Shown piece after piece: positions 23,761 to 33,418 of a stretch of 64,000 bases of DNA. A program made the position numbers and the translations under genes. The notes beneath the pieces were generated by a model, which saw nothing but the letters and a program-made list of their open reading frames with translations, was not told where the DNA came from and did no database searches. The DNA comes from Gemmatimonas sp. (lineage in GTDB: Bacteria; Gemmatimonadota; Gemmatimonadetes; Gemmatimonadales; Gemmatimonadaceae), in the NCBI GenBank assembly GCA_011390885.1, contig JAABRO010000003.1, positions 1 to 64,000 of the forward strand, in the 5' to 3' direction. Every line of letters begins with the position of its first letter. Within the stretch, counting starts at the first letter, position 1.

Positions 23761-23783
23761 TCCGGGCGCGTGACGCGCCCGGA
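23761..23783 (+). terminator. Hairpin after the efflux operon
   Basis: TCCGGGCGCG and CGCGCCCGGA form a perfect 10 bp stem with a TGA loop, 21 bp after the permease stop codon. There is no T-run. Probable terminator between the permease and receptor genes. Confidence 0.5.
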
Positions 23784-23888
23784 CTTGCGGGCCGCGGACT
23801 CCGGCGTGTATGTGAGCGAAGGCGCAGCGCAGGGCGACTCGGTGGTCGTCCGTGCGCGCGCACCCGCCCGACACCCCGGAGATCCTGC

Positions 23889-26800
23889 ATGCCGAGCTCC
23901 CTCCGTCCTTTCGTGCGCCAGACTGTCGCCATGCTGCTCGCGGTCGCAGCGCTCGCCCTGCCCTCGCGGCTGCGCGCGCAGACCTCGCAGACCGGCATCC
24001 TGCAGGGCACGGTGACGCTCGAGAACGGACGCGCCATTGCCAACGCCACGGTGCTGCTGCGGCAGGCCGACGGATCGTATCCGCGCACCGCGCAGACCGA
24101 CGAGCGCGGCGCCTTCCGCATCAACTTCATCACGCCCGGCGTCTACGAGCTGACGGCCCGCCAGATCGGCTTCCAGCCCGTCACCGTGCAGGGCATCGTG
24201 ATCCGCGCCGCCGAGGTGCAGCGTGCATCCGTGACGCTCGCTCCCGCTCGCACCGAACTGCAGGCGGTAACGGTCACGGCCACGCAGGCCACGATCAGCA
24301 CGACCACCACGGAGTTCACCCGCTCGCTGCAGGCGAAGGAGCGGGAGCTGCTCCCGGCGGCGCGCGATGCGAACGCGCTCATCGCCTTCACGCCGGGCGC
24401 GCGACCGGGGCAGGTGTTCGGCGGCTCCACCGGACAGGCCAACCTGTACCAGCTCGACGGCGTGATGGTGAACCAGCCCGGCAGCGGCGGCTCGTTCCTG
24501 CTGCCGAACGTGGACTGGATCGAGGACTTCAAGGTGATCGGCCTCGGGGCCGGCGCGGAGTTCGGCAACTTCCAGGGCGGCCTGATCAACATCGTGACCA
24601 AGTCGGGATCGAACACCACACAGGGGCAGTTCCGCACGTTCTACGAGAATCGCGCAATCAACCGCAGCAACGTGAACGCGTTCGAGAACGGCTCGGAGCT
24701 CGACAACCGCTTCGAGGTGAACGCGGAGCTGCGCGGTCCGCTCGTACGCGACCGGCTCTACTACTACATCTCGGGGCAGGAAGCGCGCACCGAAGGGCGC
24801 GTGGTGGACTTCCGCAGCGCGACCTCCGACGCGGTGACCTGGCTGCCCGCGCTCACCGACCGGCGCGAGCAGAAGTACTACGGCAAGCTCACCTGGCAGG
24901 CCTCGGATCGCGACATCTTCAACGCCTCGGTGGGCGTGGACAACGTGTTCCGCGAGCGAGCCGGCCTCTCGGGCTACGATGCCGTGGAGGCCACGTACAG
25001 GGGACGCTCGCCGAGCACCTTCTACCAGGCCAACTGGCAGCGCACGATCAGCCCGCGGAACTTCCTCGAGTTCAAGTTTTCGGGGTACAGCGCGCAGGAC
25101 AACGAGCTGCCCTACAACGGTTCCGACTTCCCGGCGGTGGCGCTGCTCGACGCGCCCAACTCGCCGCAGTTCGCCAACGCCTTCTACACGCGCCGCAACG
25201 CGCCGTCGAGCTACGGCCTCACGGGTGTGTGGGACAGCTACTTCAACACCGGCGGCGCCCAGCACAACCTGAAGGTGGGCGGCGACTACAACATGGGGCT
25301 CTGGCGCGAGCGTCGCACGCGCAATGGCGGCGTCACCTGGTACACCGAGGCGGGCGCGAACTTCGACCCGCTCAGCCCGGCCACGTGGCAGGAGATCCCG
25401 AGCCTCGGCGTGTACGCCACCACCGACACGGGCGGACGCATCGACCTGGACGCGGACACGCGCAACGGCGCCGTGTACATGCAGGACTACATCCGCATCA
25501 ACGACCGGCTGTCGGTGAACGCGGGGCTGCGGCTGGGACTCTGGTCGGGACGCATCACGCCTGGAAACGGCGGGGGCAGCCGCGGGAGCGAGGCCTTCGA
25601 GGCGGTACGCGCCACCGGGCTCGACCCGCGCATCGGCGCCACGTACGACGTGTTCGGCGATGCCAGCCTCGTGGCCAAGGCGCACTGGGGACGCTTCCAC
25701 CAGAACCTGTTCGCGCTCTTCTACGATCGCGCACCGGGCGCGAACGTGTTCACGAACATCGAGTACTGCGACTGGAACGACGTGAACAAGACGGTGCTGC
25801 CCGAACTCGGCCGCCAGTACTCGGCGGCCGAGTTCGACGCGCTGTTCAGCTGCTTCCCGGGCGCGAACCTGTTCAATGAAGCCAGCGCGATCGAGGACTA
25901 CCGGCAGCCGTACATGGACCAGATCACGATCGGCGTGGAGAAAGCGATCAATCGCAACCTCAAGGCCGAGGTGGTCTACATCAATCGCCGCAACCGCGCC
26001 GTGCTGTCACTCGTGGACAAGAACCTCGATCGCAACTGGTCGCCGATCGCGAACGTGCGCGCCGTGGAGACGCGCGGCGCGGTGAAGAACCCCGACGGAC
26101 AGGACGTCGTGCTGCCGGTGGTCTACGTGCGCAACGACGACCTCTCGGCGCGCCTCCGTGCCGGCGATGTAGTGCCGGGCTATGTCGCCACGGACACGCT
26201 GCGCCTCACCTTCGCGCAGAACCTGGTGATCCGCCCGGTGGACGACGCGCGCCGCGATTTCGACCAGGTGCAGCTGTCGCTCGCCGGCTCCTACTCGCGC
26301 GTGAGCTTCAACGCCGCGCTCGTGTGGACCAACCTCACCGGCAACCTCTTCTCGGTGAACGGCTACTTCAACCCGAGCGGGGAGGAGAACGGACCGTTCG
26401 TCGAGCCGAACGGCCAGCTGAACTACGACGGGAAGCTCGGCAACTTCTCGCCGTGGGACTTCAAGCTGCGCATGAGCGGCCAGCTGCCGTGGGGTGTCGA
26501 AGGGGGCGCGTTCCTCACGTACACGTCGGGTGATTTCTGGACGCCCACGCTCGATGTCTCGCGCCAGCTGTTCTTCGACGCGGAGCTCCCGGGCGGCGGC
26601 ACGGTCGAACTCGACGACCGGCTGTTCCGCAACACCGTGGGGCAGTCGCTGTTCACCGAGCCGCGCGGCAGCCGACAGTTCGAGGGGCGGACCAACCTCG
26701 ACCTGCGCCTGCAGAAGGTGCTGCGCCTGCGGCGGCACGACGTGATCGTGGGCGCGGAGGTGTTCAACGTGTTCAACGCCAACGCGATCTCCGACCTCAA

Positions 26801-26909
26801 GTCGGCGCTGAACAACCAGGACCCCTCAGACCCGACGTCGCTGGTGGGCGCCGTGCGGCTCCGGCAGCAGCCGACCACCTTCCGGCTCAACGTGCAGTAC
26901 CGGCTGTGA
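23889..26909 (+). CDS. TonB-dependent receptor with an N-terminal carboxypeptidase-regulatory-like domain (Oar type)
   Basis: A 1,006-residue outer-membrane protein. It has a signal peptide (about 1-31, ending RLRAQ) and a CarboxypepD-regulatory-like beta domain (about 36-115, GILQGTVTLENGRAIANATV). The plug domain (about 120-240) includes YQLDGVMVNQPG and the NFQGGLINIVTKSG motif. A 22-strand-type barrel runs to the terminal FRLNVQYRL, with a final aromatic-flanked strand as expected for BAM recognition. Oar/SusC-like receptors import large ligands using TonB energy; the ligand is not evident. It is separated from the efflux operon by a hairpin, so co-regulation is uncertain. The start ATG follows a GGAG site. 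Confidence 0.93.
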   Translation: MPSSLRPFVRQTVAMLLAVAALALPSRLRAQTSQTGILQGTVTLENGRAIANATVLLRQADGSYPRTAQTDERGAFRINFITPGVYELTARQIGFQPVTVQGIVIRAAEVQRASVTLAPARTELQAVTVTATQATISTTTTEFTRSLQAKERELLPAARDANALIAFTPGARPGQVFGGSTGQANLYQLDGVMVNQPGSGGSFLLPNVDWIEDFKVIGLGAGAEFGNFQGGLINIVTKSGSNTTQGQFRTFYENRAINRSNVNAFENGSELDNRFEVNAELRGPLVRDRLYYYISGQEARTEGRVVDFRSATSDAVTWLPALTDRREQKYYGKLTWQASDRDIFNASVGVDNVFRERAGLSGYDAVEATYRGRSPSTFYQANWQRTISPRNFLEFKFSGYSAQDNELPYNGSDFPAVALLDAPNSPQFANAFYTRRNAPSSYGLTGVWDSYFNTGGAQHNLKVGGDYNMGLWRERRTRNGGVTWYTEAGANFDPLSPATWQEIPSLGVYATTDTGGRIDLDADTRNGAVYMQDYIRINDRLSVNAGLRLGLWSGRITPGNGGGSRGSEAFEAVRATGLDPRIGATYDVFGDASLVAKAHWGRFHQNLFALFYDRAPGANVFTNIEYCDWNDVNKTVLPELGRQYSAAEFDALFSCFPGANLFNEASAIEDYRQPYMDQITIGVEKAINRNLKAEVVYINRRNRAVLSLVDKNLDRNWSPIANVRAVETRGAVKNPDGQDVVLPVVYVRNDDLSARLRAGDVVPGYVATDTLRLTFAQNLVIRPVDDARRDFDQVQLSLAGSYSRVSFNAALVWTNLTGNLFSVNGYFNPSGEENGPFVEPNGQLNYDGKLGNFSPWDFKLRMSGQLPWGVEGGAFLTYTSGDFWTPTLDVSRQLFFDAELPGGGTVELDDRLFRNTVGQSLFTEPRGSRQFEGRTNLDLRLQKVLRLRRHDVIVGAEVFNVFNANAISDLKSALNNQDPSDPTSLVGAVRLRQQPTTFRLNVQYRL

Positions 26910-26934
26910 GGCGCGGGCGTTCGCCTCGCGCGTG

Positions 26935-26979
26935 ATCCGGGGCGGCGGGGCGACGGGGACGCGGCGTCGCCCCGGATCG
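26935..26979 (+). terminator. Hairpin terminator of the TonB-receptor gene
   Basis: GATCCGGGGCGGCG and CGTCGCCCCGGATC form a 14 bp stem with one mismatch, 25 bp after the stop codon and just before a TATTGT box that may serve the kinase gene. Confidence 0.6.
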
Positions 26980-27029
26980 TCTATTGTTCGCTGCCCTCGC
27001 TGTCACCCCTGCTCCCTGTCCACCGGCTC

Positions 27030-28949
27030 GTGACGCTGCCCCCCTTCCGACCGCTGCTCCCCGAGCAGATCGCGCTCGTCGCGCACAATCCCGTACCCGT
27101 GCTGGTGCTCGACGGGCACGAGCGCGTGCGCTACGTGAACGCCGCCGGCCGCGCGCTGTCGGAGGACCCGTCCTGCGACCCGACCGGGGGCGTGGTGTGG
27201 CAGCAGTATCCCGGCCTCGCGGGCTCCGGGCTGCAGCGCGAGTACGGCCGCGTGCTGCGCGACCGCCTCCCGGCACGGTTCGAGGAGTACCGGCCGGAGG
27301 TGGACCGGTGGTTCGCCGTGCTCGCCTATCCGGTGGAGGACGGCCTGATCGCCACCCTGCGCGACATCACGCAGGAGAAGCGCAACGCCGACGCCGTGCG
27401 TCGCAGTGAACAGACACTGCGACTGGCGCAGGAATCGGCGCGCATCGGCACCTTCTCGCGCGACCTGCGCCTCAACCAGTCGGAGTGGTCGGACCAGCTC
27501 TTCCGCCTGCTCGCCATGGAGCCCGGCGCGATCGACCCGAACGTGGCCGACCATGACCCCGACCAGAGCTTCGTGCATGCGGACGACCGTGCACGCCTTC
27601 GCGCGACGTGGAAGCGGGCGCTGATCTCGGGACGCACGGAGCAGCTGCGCCACCGCGTGGTGCGCCGCGATGGCGAGGAGCGCCTCTTCGACTCGCACAT
27701 CGTCACGGTGCGCGACCAGCACGACGAGCCGGAGCGCGTGGTCGGCACCGTGCGCGACGTGACCGATGAGGTGCGCGCCGACACGGAGCGCGCGCAGATC
27801 GCCGCGCAGATGCAGCAGGCGCAGAAGCTCGAGTCGCTCGGCATCCTCGCGGGCGGCATCGCGCACGACTTCAACAACCTGCTGGTCGGCATCCTCGGGA
27901 ATGCCTCGCTCGCGCTGCTCGACCTGCCGAACGAGTCGCCCGTGCGCGACAGCGTGCTGGAGATCGAGCACGCGGCGCAGCGCGCGGCCGAACTCACGCG
28001 GCAGCTGCTGGCCTACGCGGGCAAGGGACGCTTCGTGGTGGAGCAGGTGGACTGCTCGCAGGTGGTACGCGAGATGACGGCGCTGCTGCGCACCGCGGTG
28101 TCGCGCAACGCGCAGGTGAGCCTGCAGCTCGAGGAGGCGCTGCCCGCCATCGAGGTGGACGTCACCCAGCTGCGGCAGGTGGTCATGAACCTCATCACGA
28201 ACGCGTCCGACGCGCTGCCGGAGGCGGGTGGCCTCGTGCTGCTGCGCACCGGGGAGCAGGCGATCGATGCGGCCTACCTCGATAGCTGCGTGCCCGGCAC
28301 CGATGCGGCACCGGGGCGACACGTGTTCATCGAGGTCAGCGATCAGGGCGCGGGCATGGACGCCGACACCCGCGCGCGCATGTTCGACCCGTTCTTCACG
28401 ACCAAGTTCACGGGCCGCGGACTGGGCCTCGCGGCCACGCTCGGCATCGTGCGCGGGCATCGCGGCGCCATTCGCGTGCACAGCGAGCCCGGCCAGGGCA
28501 CGTCCATCCGGCTGCACTTCCCGGCGCGCCAGCAGCCGACCGTGCCACTCGCATCGTCGCCAACGTCGCGGGTCTGGAACAGCGATGGCGAGGTGCTCGT
28601 GGTGGACGACGAGCCCAGCGTGCGCGCGGTGACGCGTGCCCTGCTCCGTCGACGTGGCTTCACGGTGACCGAAGCGGCGAGCGGCGGTGAGGCGGTGGAC
28701 ATCGTGCGCGACGATCCGATGCGCTTCCGTCTCGTGCTGCTCGACCTCACCATGCCCGGCATGAGCGGGGAGCAGACGTTTCGCGAACTGCGTCAGCTCG
28801 TGCCGGGGCTCACGGTGATCCTCATGAGCGGCTACAACGAGCAGGAGGTCACGCGGCTGTTCGCGGGCCACGACTGGGCCGCGTTCCTCCAGAAGCCGTT
28901 TCGTGCCGAGGACCTGGACAGCACCGTGCAGCGGGTCCTCGGCACGTAG
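27030..28949 (+). CDS. Hybrid histidine kinase: PAS-PAS-HisKA-HATPase-REC
   Basis: A 639-residue soluble sensor kinase with no membrane segment. PAS domains lie at about 8-110 and 125-245. The dimerisation/phosphoacceptor helix has LESLGILAGGIAHDFNNLL (phospho-His near 289), followed by an ATPase domain with N-box NLITNASDAL (about 389), DQGAGM and GRGLGLAATLGIV boxes. A C-terminal receiver (about 525-637) has VVDDEP, phosphoacceptor Asp in LLDLTMPGMSG and Lys in LQKPF. The HDFNN form is typical of NtrB-like and hybrid kinases that sense cytoplasmic signals. The start is GTG. No cognate regulator gene is adjacent, so output may pass through its own receiver to a remote partner. Convergent with the RND pump gene. 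Confidence 0.94.
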   Translation: MTLPPFRPLLPEQIALVAHNPVPVLVLDGHERVRYVNAAGRALSEDPSCDPTGGVVWQQYPGLAGSGLQREYGRVLRDRLPARFEEYRPEVDRWFAVLAYPVEDGLIATLRDITQEKRNADAVRRSEQTLRLAQESARIGTFSRDLRLNQSEWSDQLFRLLAMEPGAIDPNVADHDPDQSFVHADDRARLRATWKRALISGRTEQLRHRVVRRDGEERLFDSHIVTVRDQHDEPERVVGTVRDVTDEVRADTERAQIAAQMQQAQKLESLGILAGGIAHDFNNLLVGILGNASLALLDLPNESPVRDSVLEIEHAAQRAAELTRQLLAYAGKGRFVVEQVDCSQVVREMTALLRTAVSRNAQVSLQLEEALPAIEVDVTQLRQVVMNLITNASDALPEAGGLVLLRTGEQAIDAAYLDSCVPGTDAAPGRHVFIEVSDQGAGMDADTRARMFDPFFTTKFTGRGLGLAATLGIVRGHRGAIRVHSEPGQGTSIRLHFPARQQPTVPLASSPTSRVWNSDGEVLVVDDEPSVRAVTRALLRRRGFTVTEAASGGEAVDIVRDDPMRFRLVLLDLTMPGMSGEQTFRELRQLVPGLTVILMSGYNEQEVTRLFAGHDWAAFLQKPFRAEDLDSTVQRVLGT

Positions 28950-28980
28950 CGGCCGCGATCAGGCGGGGATCACGCCGTGA

Positions 28981-31900
28981 TCACGCCGTGGGCAGCACCT
29001 CGGGCACCGACGGCGTGACCCCACGCTGGCGCGCGCGCTTGCGGGCCGCTCGCCACTGCGCGAACTGGTCGAAGTAGGTGTAGATCACCGGCGTGACGTA
29101 CAGCGTGACGAGCTGCGAGAACGCCATGCCGCCCACGACCGCCAAACCGAGCGGCTGCCGCGACTCGGCGCCGGCGCCGTAGCCCACGGCGATCGGCAGC
29201 GTGCCCATGAGCGCGGCGAACGTCGTCATCATGATGGGCCGGAAGCGCACGCGCGCCGCCTCGAGGATCGCCGCGCGCGGTGCGAGCTGCTGGTCGCGCT
29301 CCACCTCGATCGCGAAGTCGATCATCATGATCGCGTTCTTCTTCACGAGGCCGACGAGCAGGATGATGCCCACGAAGGCGTAGACGCTGAGGTCCTTGTC
29401 GAAGATCAGCAGCGTGGCCAGCGCGCCCATGGCGGCGAAGGGCAGCCCCGACAGGATGGTGACGGGGTGGATGTAGCTCTCGTAGAGAATGCCGAGCACC
29501 ACGTAGATCACGAACACCGCGACGACGAGCAGCAGCAGGAGTCCTTCCTGCGCGTCGGCGAAGGCCTTGGTGTCACCGGTGAGGCTGGTGGCGATGTCGG
29601 GCGGCAGCTCCTGCGCCGCGAGCGTCTGCACCGCGTCCACCGCGGTGCCGAGGGCGACGCCGGGGCGCGTGTTGTACGAGATCGTCACGGCGGGCAGCTG
29701 GCCCACACGCTGCACCGACAGCGGGCCCACGCCGCGCGAGAAGCGCGCCACTGCGCCGAGCGGCACCAGGGTGCCGTCCGCGGCGCGCACGTGCAGCATC
29801 TTGAGCGCCTCCACGTCGCGCTGGTACTCGGGCTTGAGCTCCATGATCACCCAGTACTGGTTGACCTGGGTGAAGATGGTGGAGACCTGCCGCGAGCCGT
29901 ACGCATTGTAGAGCGCGCGCTCGATCTGTCCCGCCGTCACGCCCAGCGACGCCGCGCGCTCGCGATCGATGTCCACCGACACCTGCGGATTGCCGATCTG
30001 CAGGTCGCTGGTGACGCCTTCCACGAGGTCGAGCGCGCGCATCTTGCCTTCGAACGCGCGAGCGGCGGTGTACAGCTGCGCGATGTCCGTGCTCTGCAGC
30101 GTGATCTGGTAGGCGCTGTTGGAGCGGAAGCCACCGATGCTGATCGGCGGCGGGTTGCGGAAGAAGGTCTGCATGCCGGGCACGACCGCGGCCTCGCGCT
30201 GCAGCTGCCGCATGACCACGTCCACGTGGGGCCGCTGGTCGCGCGGCTTGAGGCGGATGATGAGGCGCCCGTTGTTGCCGGTGGACGCGCGGCCGCCGCC
30301 GCCCACGCTCGAGAGCACCGTTTCCACATGCGGGTTGGCCCGCACGATGGTGGCGACATCGGTCTGTCGGGCGAGCATGGACTCGAAGCCGATGCCCTCG
30401 GGGCCGAGGATGGAGGCCTCCACCCGCCCGGTGTCCTCACTCGGCAGGAAGCCCTTCGGGATCACGATGAACAGCCCAACGGTCGCGGCCAGCGTGAGGA
30501 AGCTGAACAGCATGGTGGCCGGCCGGTGCCGCATCACCCAGTCGAGCGAGCGCACGTAGCCGTTCTCGCCCGCCTGGTAGATCCGCTCCACCGAGCGCCA
30601 CTTGCCCTCGGTGTGCCCGTGTCCTTCGTCACCCTTGAGCCAGCGCGCGCACAGCATCGGCGTGAGCGTGAGCGACACGAAGCCCGACACGAGGATGGCC
30701 ACGCCGATCGTGACCGCGAACTCGCGGAACAGCCGCCCCACGAGCCCCGGCATGAACATGATCGGGATGAACACCGCCACGAGCGACAGCGTGATGGAGA
30801 GGATCGTGAAGCTGATCTCCTTCGAGCCGTCGAGCGCGGCCTGCATGGGCTTCTTTCCCATCTCCAGGTGCCGCACGATGTTCTCGAGCATCACGATGGC
30901 GTCGTCGACCACGAACCCCACCGAGAGCGTAAGCGCCATCAGCGTGAGGTTGTTGAGCGAGTAGCCCAGCGCCCACATGACCGAGAAGGTGCCCACGATC
31001 GAGAATGGCAGCGCGAGCGACGGAATCGACGTCGCGCGCATGTTCCGCAGGAACAGGAAGATCACCAGCACGACGAGGCCGAGCGTGAGCACGAGCGTGA
31101 ACTGCACGTCGTGCACCGACTCCTTGATGCTCACCGCGCGGTCGTAGAGCGGCAGGAACTGGATCGACGCCGGCAGCTGCGGCTTGAGCGCCTCGACGGT
31201 GGCCTTGACCGCGTCGGCCACGGCCACGGTGTTCGTGCCGGGCTGGCGGATGATGGCCAGCGCGATGTTGCCGCGCCCGTTGACCTGGCTCGAGACGCGG
31301 TTGTTCTGCACGTCGTCGAGCACCACGCCGAGGTCGCCCAGTCGCACGGGCGCGCCGTTGCGGTACGCCACCACGAGCTGGCGGAACTCGGCCGCGCTGC
31401 GCAGCTGACCGGTGGCCTGCACGGTGAACGACTGGTTGGGCCCCATGAGCACGCCGGCGGGCAGCGCCGAGTTGCCGTTGGCCACCGCCGCCTGCACCTC
31501 GTCGATGCCGATGCCGCGCGACGCCATCGCGCCCGGGTCGAGCTGGATGCGCACGGCGAACTTCGCCGAGCCGTACACCTGCACCTGCGCCACGCCCTCG
31601 ATCGTGGAGAGGCGCTGCGCGAGGAACGTCTCGGCCCATTCGTTCAGCTCCGTCCGCGACAGCTGGTCGGAGTTCATGCTGAGGATCAGCACCGGTGTCG
31701 CGTCCGAGTTGGACTTGCGATACGTGGGCGGCTGGATCCCCTCGGGCAGATTGCGCAGCGAGCCGGCGATGGCGGCCTGCACGTCGTTGGCCGCACCGTC
31801 GAGGTCGCGCGAGAGCGAGAACTGCAGGTTGATGTTCGTCGCACCCTGCGTGCTCTGCGACGAGATGTCCTCGATGCCGGGGATCGTCGCGAACGCCTGC

Positions 31901-32103
31901 TCGAGCGGCGTCGCCACGGTGGACGCCATCACCTCCGGGCTCGCGCCCGGCAGGTTGGCGCTCACCGAGATGGTGGGGTAGTCGATCGTGGGCAGGTCGC
32001 TCACCGGCAGGTTGCGGTACGCGACGGAGCCGAACACGAGCACGGCCAGCATGACCAGCGTGGTCATGACCGGCCGACGGATCCAGATGCCGCTCAGGTT
32101 CAT
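28981..32103 (-). CDS. RND efflux pump inner-membrane transporter (HAE1/AcrB-like)
   Basis: A 1,040-residue proton-driven transporter. The N-terminus (MNLSGIWIRRPVMTTLVMLA) and internal features are typical: two large periplasmic loops and about 12 transmembrane helices in two homologous halves. The proton-relay DDAIVMLEN motif lies near residue 405. The 'LPVSDLPTIDYPTISVS' stretch after the first helix is a hallmark of the MdtB/MdtC/AcrB group. It exports hydrophobic or amphiphilic compounds using the proton gradient. A strong AGGAGG ribosome-binding site lies seven bases upstream, and the start overlaps the adaptor stop codon (ATGA). The outer-membrane partner is not adjacent; the TolC-like protein at 19644 or another could serve. 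Confidence 0.95.
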   Translation of the reverse strand: MNLSGIWIRRPVMTTLVMLAVLVFGSVAYRNLPVSDLPTIDYPTISVSANLPGASPEVMASTVATPLEQAFATIPGIEDISSQSTQGATNINLQFSLSRDLDGAANDVQAAIAGSLRNLPEGIQPPTYRKSNSDATPVLILSMNSDQLSRTELNEWAETFLAQRLSTIEGVAQVQVYGSAKFAVRIQLDPGAMASRGIGIDEVQAAVANGNSALPAGVLMGPNQSFTVQATGQLRSAAEFRQLVVAYRNGAPVRLGDLGVVLDDVQNNRVSSQVNGRGNIALAIIRQPGTNTVAVADAVKATVEALKPQLPASIQFLPLYDRAVSIKESVHDVQFTLVLTLGLVVLVIFLFLRNMRATSIPSLALPFSIVGTFSVMWALGYSLNNLTLMALTLSVGFVVDDAIVMLENIVRHLEMGKKPMQAALDGSKEISFTILSITLSLVAVFIPIMFMPGLVGRLFREFAVTIGVAILVSGFVSLTLTPMLCARWLKGDEGHGHTEGKWRSVERIYQAGENGYVRSLDWVMRHRPATMLFSFLTLAATVGLFIVIPKGFLPSEDTGRVEASILGPEGIGFESMLARQTDVATIVRANPHVETVLSSVGGGGRASTGNNGRLIIRLKPRDQRPHVDVVMRQLQREAAVVPGMQTFFRNPPPISIGGFRSNSAYQITLQSTDIAQLYTAARAFEGKMRALDLVEGVTSDLQIGNPQVSVDIDRERAASLGVTAGQIERALYNAYGSRQVSTIFTQVNQYWVIMELKPEYQRDVEALKMLHVRAADGTLVPLGAVARFSRGVGPLSVQRVGQLPAVTISYNTRPGVALGTAVDAVQTLAAQELPPDIATSLTGDTKAFADAQEGLLLLLVVAVFVIYVVLGILYESYIHPVTILSGLPFAAMGALATLLIFDKDLSVYAFVGIILLVGLVKKNAIMMIDFAIEVERDQQLAPRAAILEAARVRFRPIMMTTFAALMGTLPIAVGYGAGAESRQPLGLAVVGGMAFSQLVTLYVTPVIYTYFDQFAQWRAARKRARQRGVTPSVPEVLPTA

Positions 32104-33311
32104 GAGGCACCTCCTGCGCCACGCGCGCTGTCGGCGCCTGGCGCCGGAGTCCCGGGAGCCGCCGTGCCCACCGCGGCGGACGCGTCACGGGCCTGCACGG
32201 CCATGCCGTCGGCCACGCGCTGCTGTCCGTCCACGATCACGCGCTCGCCACCGCTCAGCCCTTCGGTGATGAGCACCTTTGTGCCCGTCTGCCGGCCAAG
32301 GCGCACCGGCACGCGACGCGCCTTCCCCTCGCCGTCCACGGTGAACACGAAGTACGCATCGGCCACCTGCACCACCGCCTGCGCCGGCACCGTCACCGCC
32401 TCGGTCTCGATGGCGAGCTCGAGGGCGACCTGCACGAACTGTCCGGGCCAAAGCGCGCCGTCGCTGTTGGGGACGCGCGCCTTGAGCGTGACGGCACCGG
32501 TGCTCTGGTCGATGGCATTGTCCACGAAGGCGAGCGTGCCGGCAATTCGCTTCGCGGTATCCCCGACCGAGGGCTTCACCTGCACCGGCAACGGCCGGTC
32601 GAGGCCGCCACGCGTGCGCAGCTCGGCGAAGTCGGTCTCGGGCACGGCGAAGCGCACGAGCACCGGCCGCACCTCGTTGATGGTCACGAGCGGCGTTTCG
32701 TTGAGCGCGCGCACCACGTTGCCCTCGCGGAACGCGAGCTGCCCGGTGCGACCGGCGATCGGCGCACGCACGGTGGCGTTCGAGAAGTCGAACTGCGCGC
32801 GCTCCACGGCGGCGCGATCGGCGGCGACGGTGGCGGTGAGCGCCCGCACGTCGGCCTGGATCTGGTCGTACTGCTCGCGTGTGACGTAGCCGTCCTTGGC
32901 GAGCGTCTCGTAGCGCGCAGAATCGGTGCGCGCACGCGACAACTGCGCCTCGTCGCGCGCGAGCACGCCCTGCACACGATCGAGCTCGGCGCGGAACGGG
33001 CGCGGGTCGATTTCGAACAGCACCTGCCCCTGCCGCACGTCGTCGCCCTCGGCGAACGCGACGCGCGTGAGCAGGCCGGTGACCTGCGATTGCACGGCGA
33101 CGAACCGATTGGGCTCGACCTGGCCGTTGGCGATGACCACGAAGGGCACCGCCCCACGCTCGGCGGTGGCCGTACCGACCACCGGCGCCGGACGCTGTGG
33201 CGGCGGGGCGTCCTCGCAGGCCGCGAGGAGCAGTCCGCCGGTGAGCAGCGACAGTGTCCGCCGCGTCGAAAGCAGGCGCGTAGCGTACGCCCGCGGGAAT
33301 CGATCGATCAT
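32100..33311 (-). CDS. RND efflux periplasmic adaptor lipoprotein (MdtA-like)
   Basis: A 403-residue membrane-fusion protein. The lipobox LLLAAC places the lipidated Cys at 32. The barrel-sandwich halves (about 70-100 and ATVRAPIAGRTGQLAFREGN near 180) flank a coiled-coil hairpin. A beta-barrel and a membrane-proximal domain follow, and the end is Ala/Pro-rich. The ATG at 33311 gives a proper lipoprotein signal; a GTG 18 codons upstream is less likely. It is translationally coupled to the RND transporter and is the first gene of a two-gene operon. Its upstream region abuts repeat array C. Confidence 0.93.
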   Translation of the reverse strand: MIDRFPRAYATRLLSTRRTLSLLTGGLLLAACEDAPPPQRPAPVVGTATAERGAVPFVVIANGQVEPNRFVAVQSQVTGLLTRVAFAEGDDVRQGQVLFEIDPRPFRAELDRVQGVLARDEAQLSRARTDSARYETLAKDGYVTREQYDQIQADVRALTATVAADRAAVERAQFDFSNATVRAPIAGRTGQLAFREGNVVRALNETPLVTINEVRPVLVRFAVPETDFAELRTRGGLDRPLPVQVKPSVGDTAKRIAGTLAFVDNAIDQSTGAVTLKARVPNSDGALWPGQFVQVALELAIETEAVTVPAQAVVQVADAYFVFTVDGEGKARRVPVRLGRQTGTKVLITEGLSGGERVIVDGQQRVADGMAVQARDASAAVGTAAPGTPAPGADSARGAGGAS

Positions 33312-33418
33312 GGGGGAACGAAGAGGGGAGCGTCCGCGGCAGAACACCGCGAACCGACTCTCCACTAACGCAATGCGGGGCGGTTTGGTTGTCAGGGGGG
33401 CGCGGTTCGCCCCCGTTC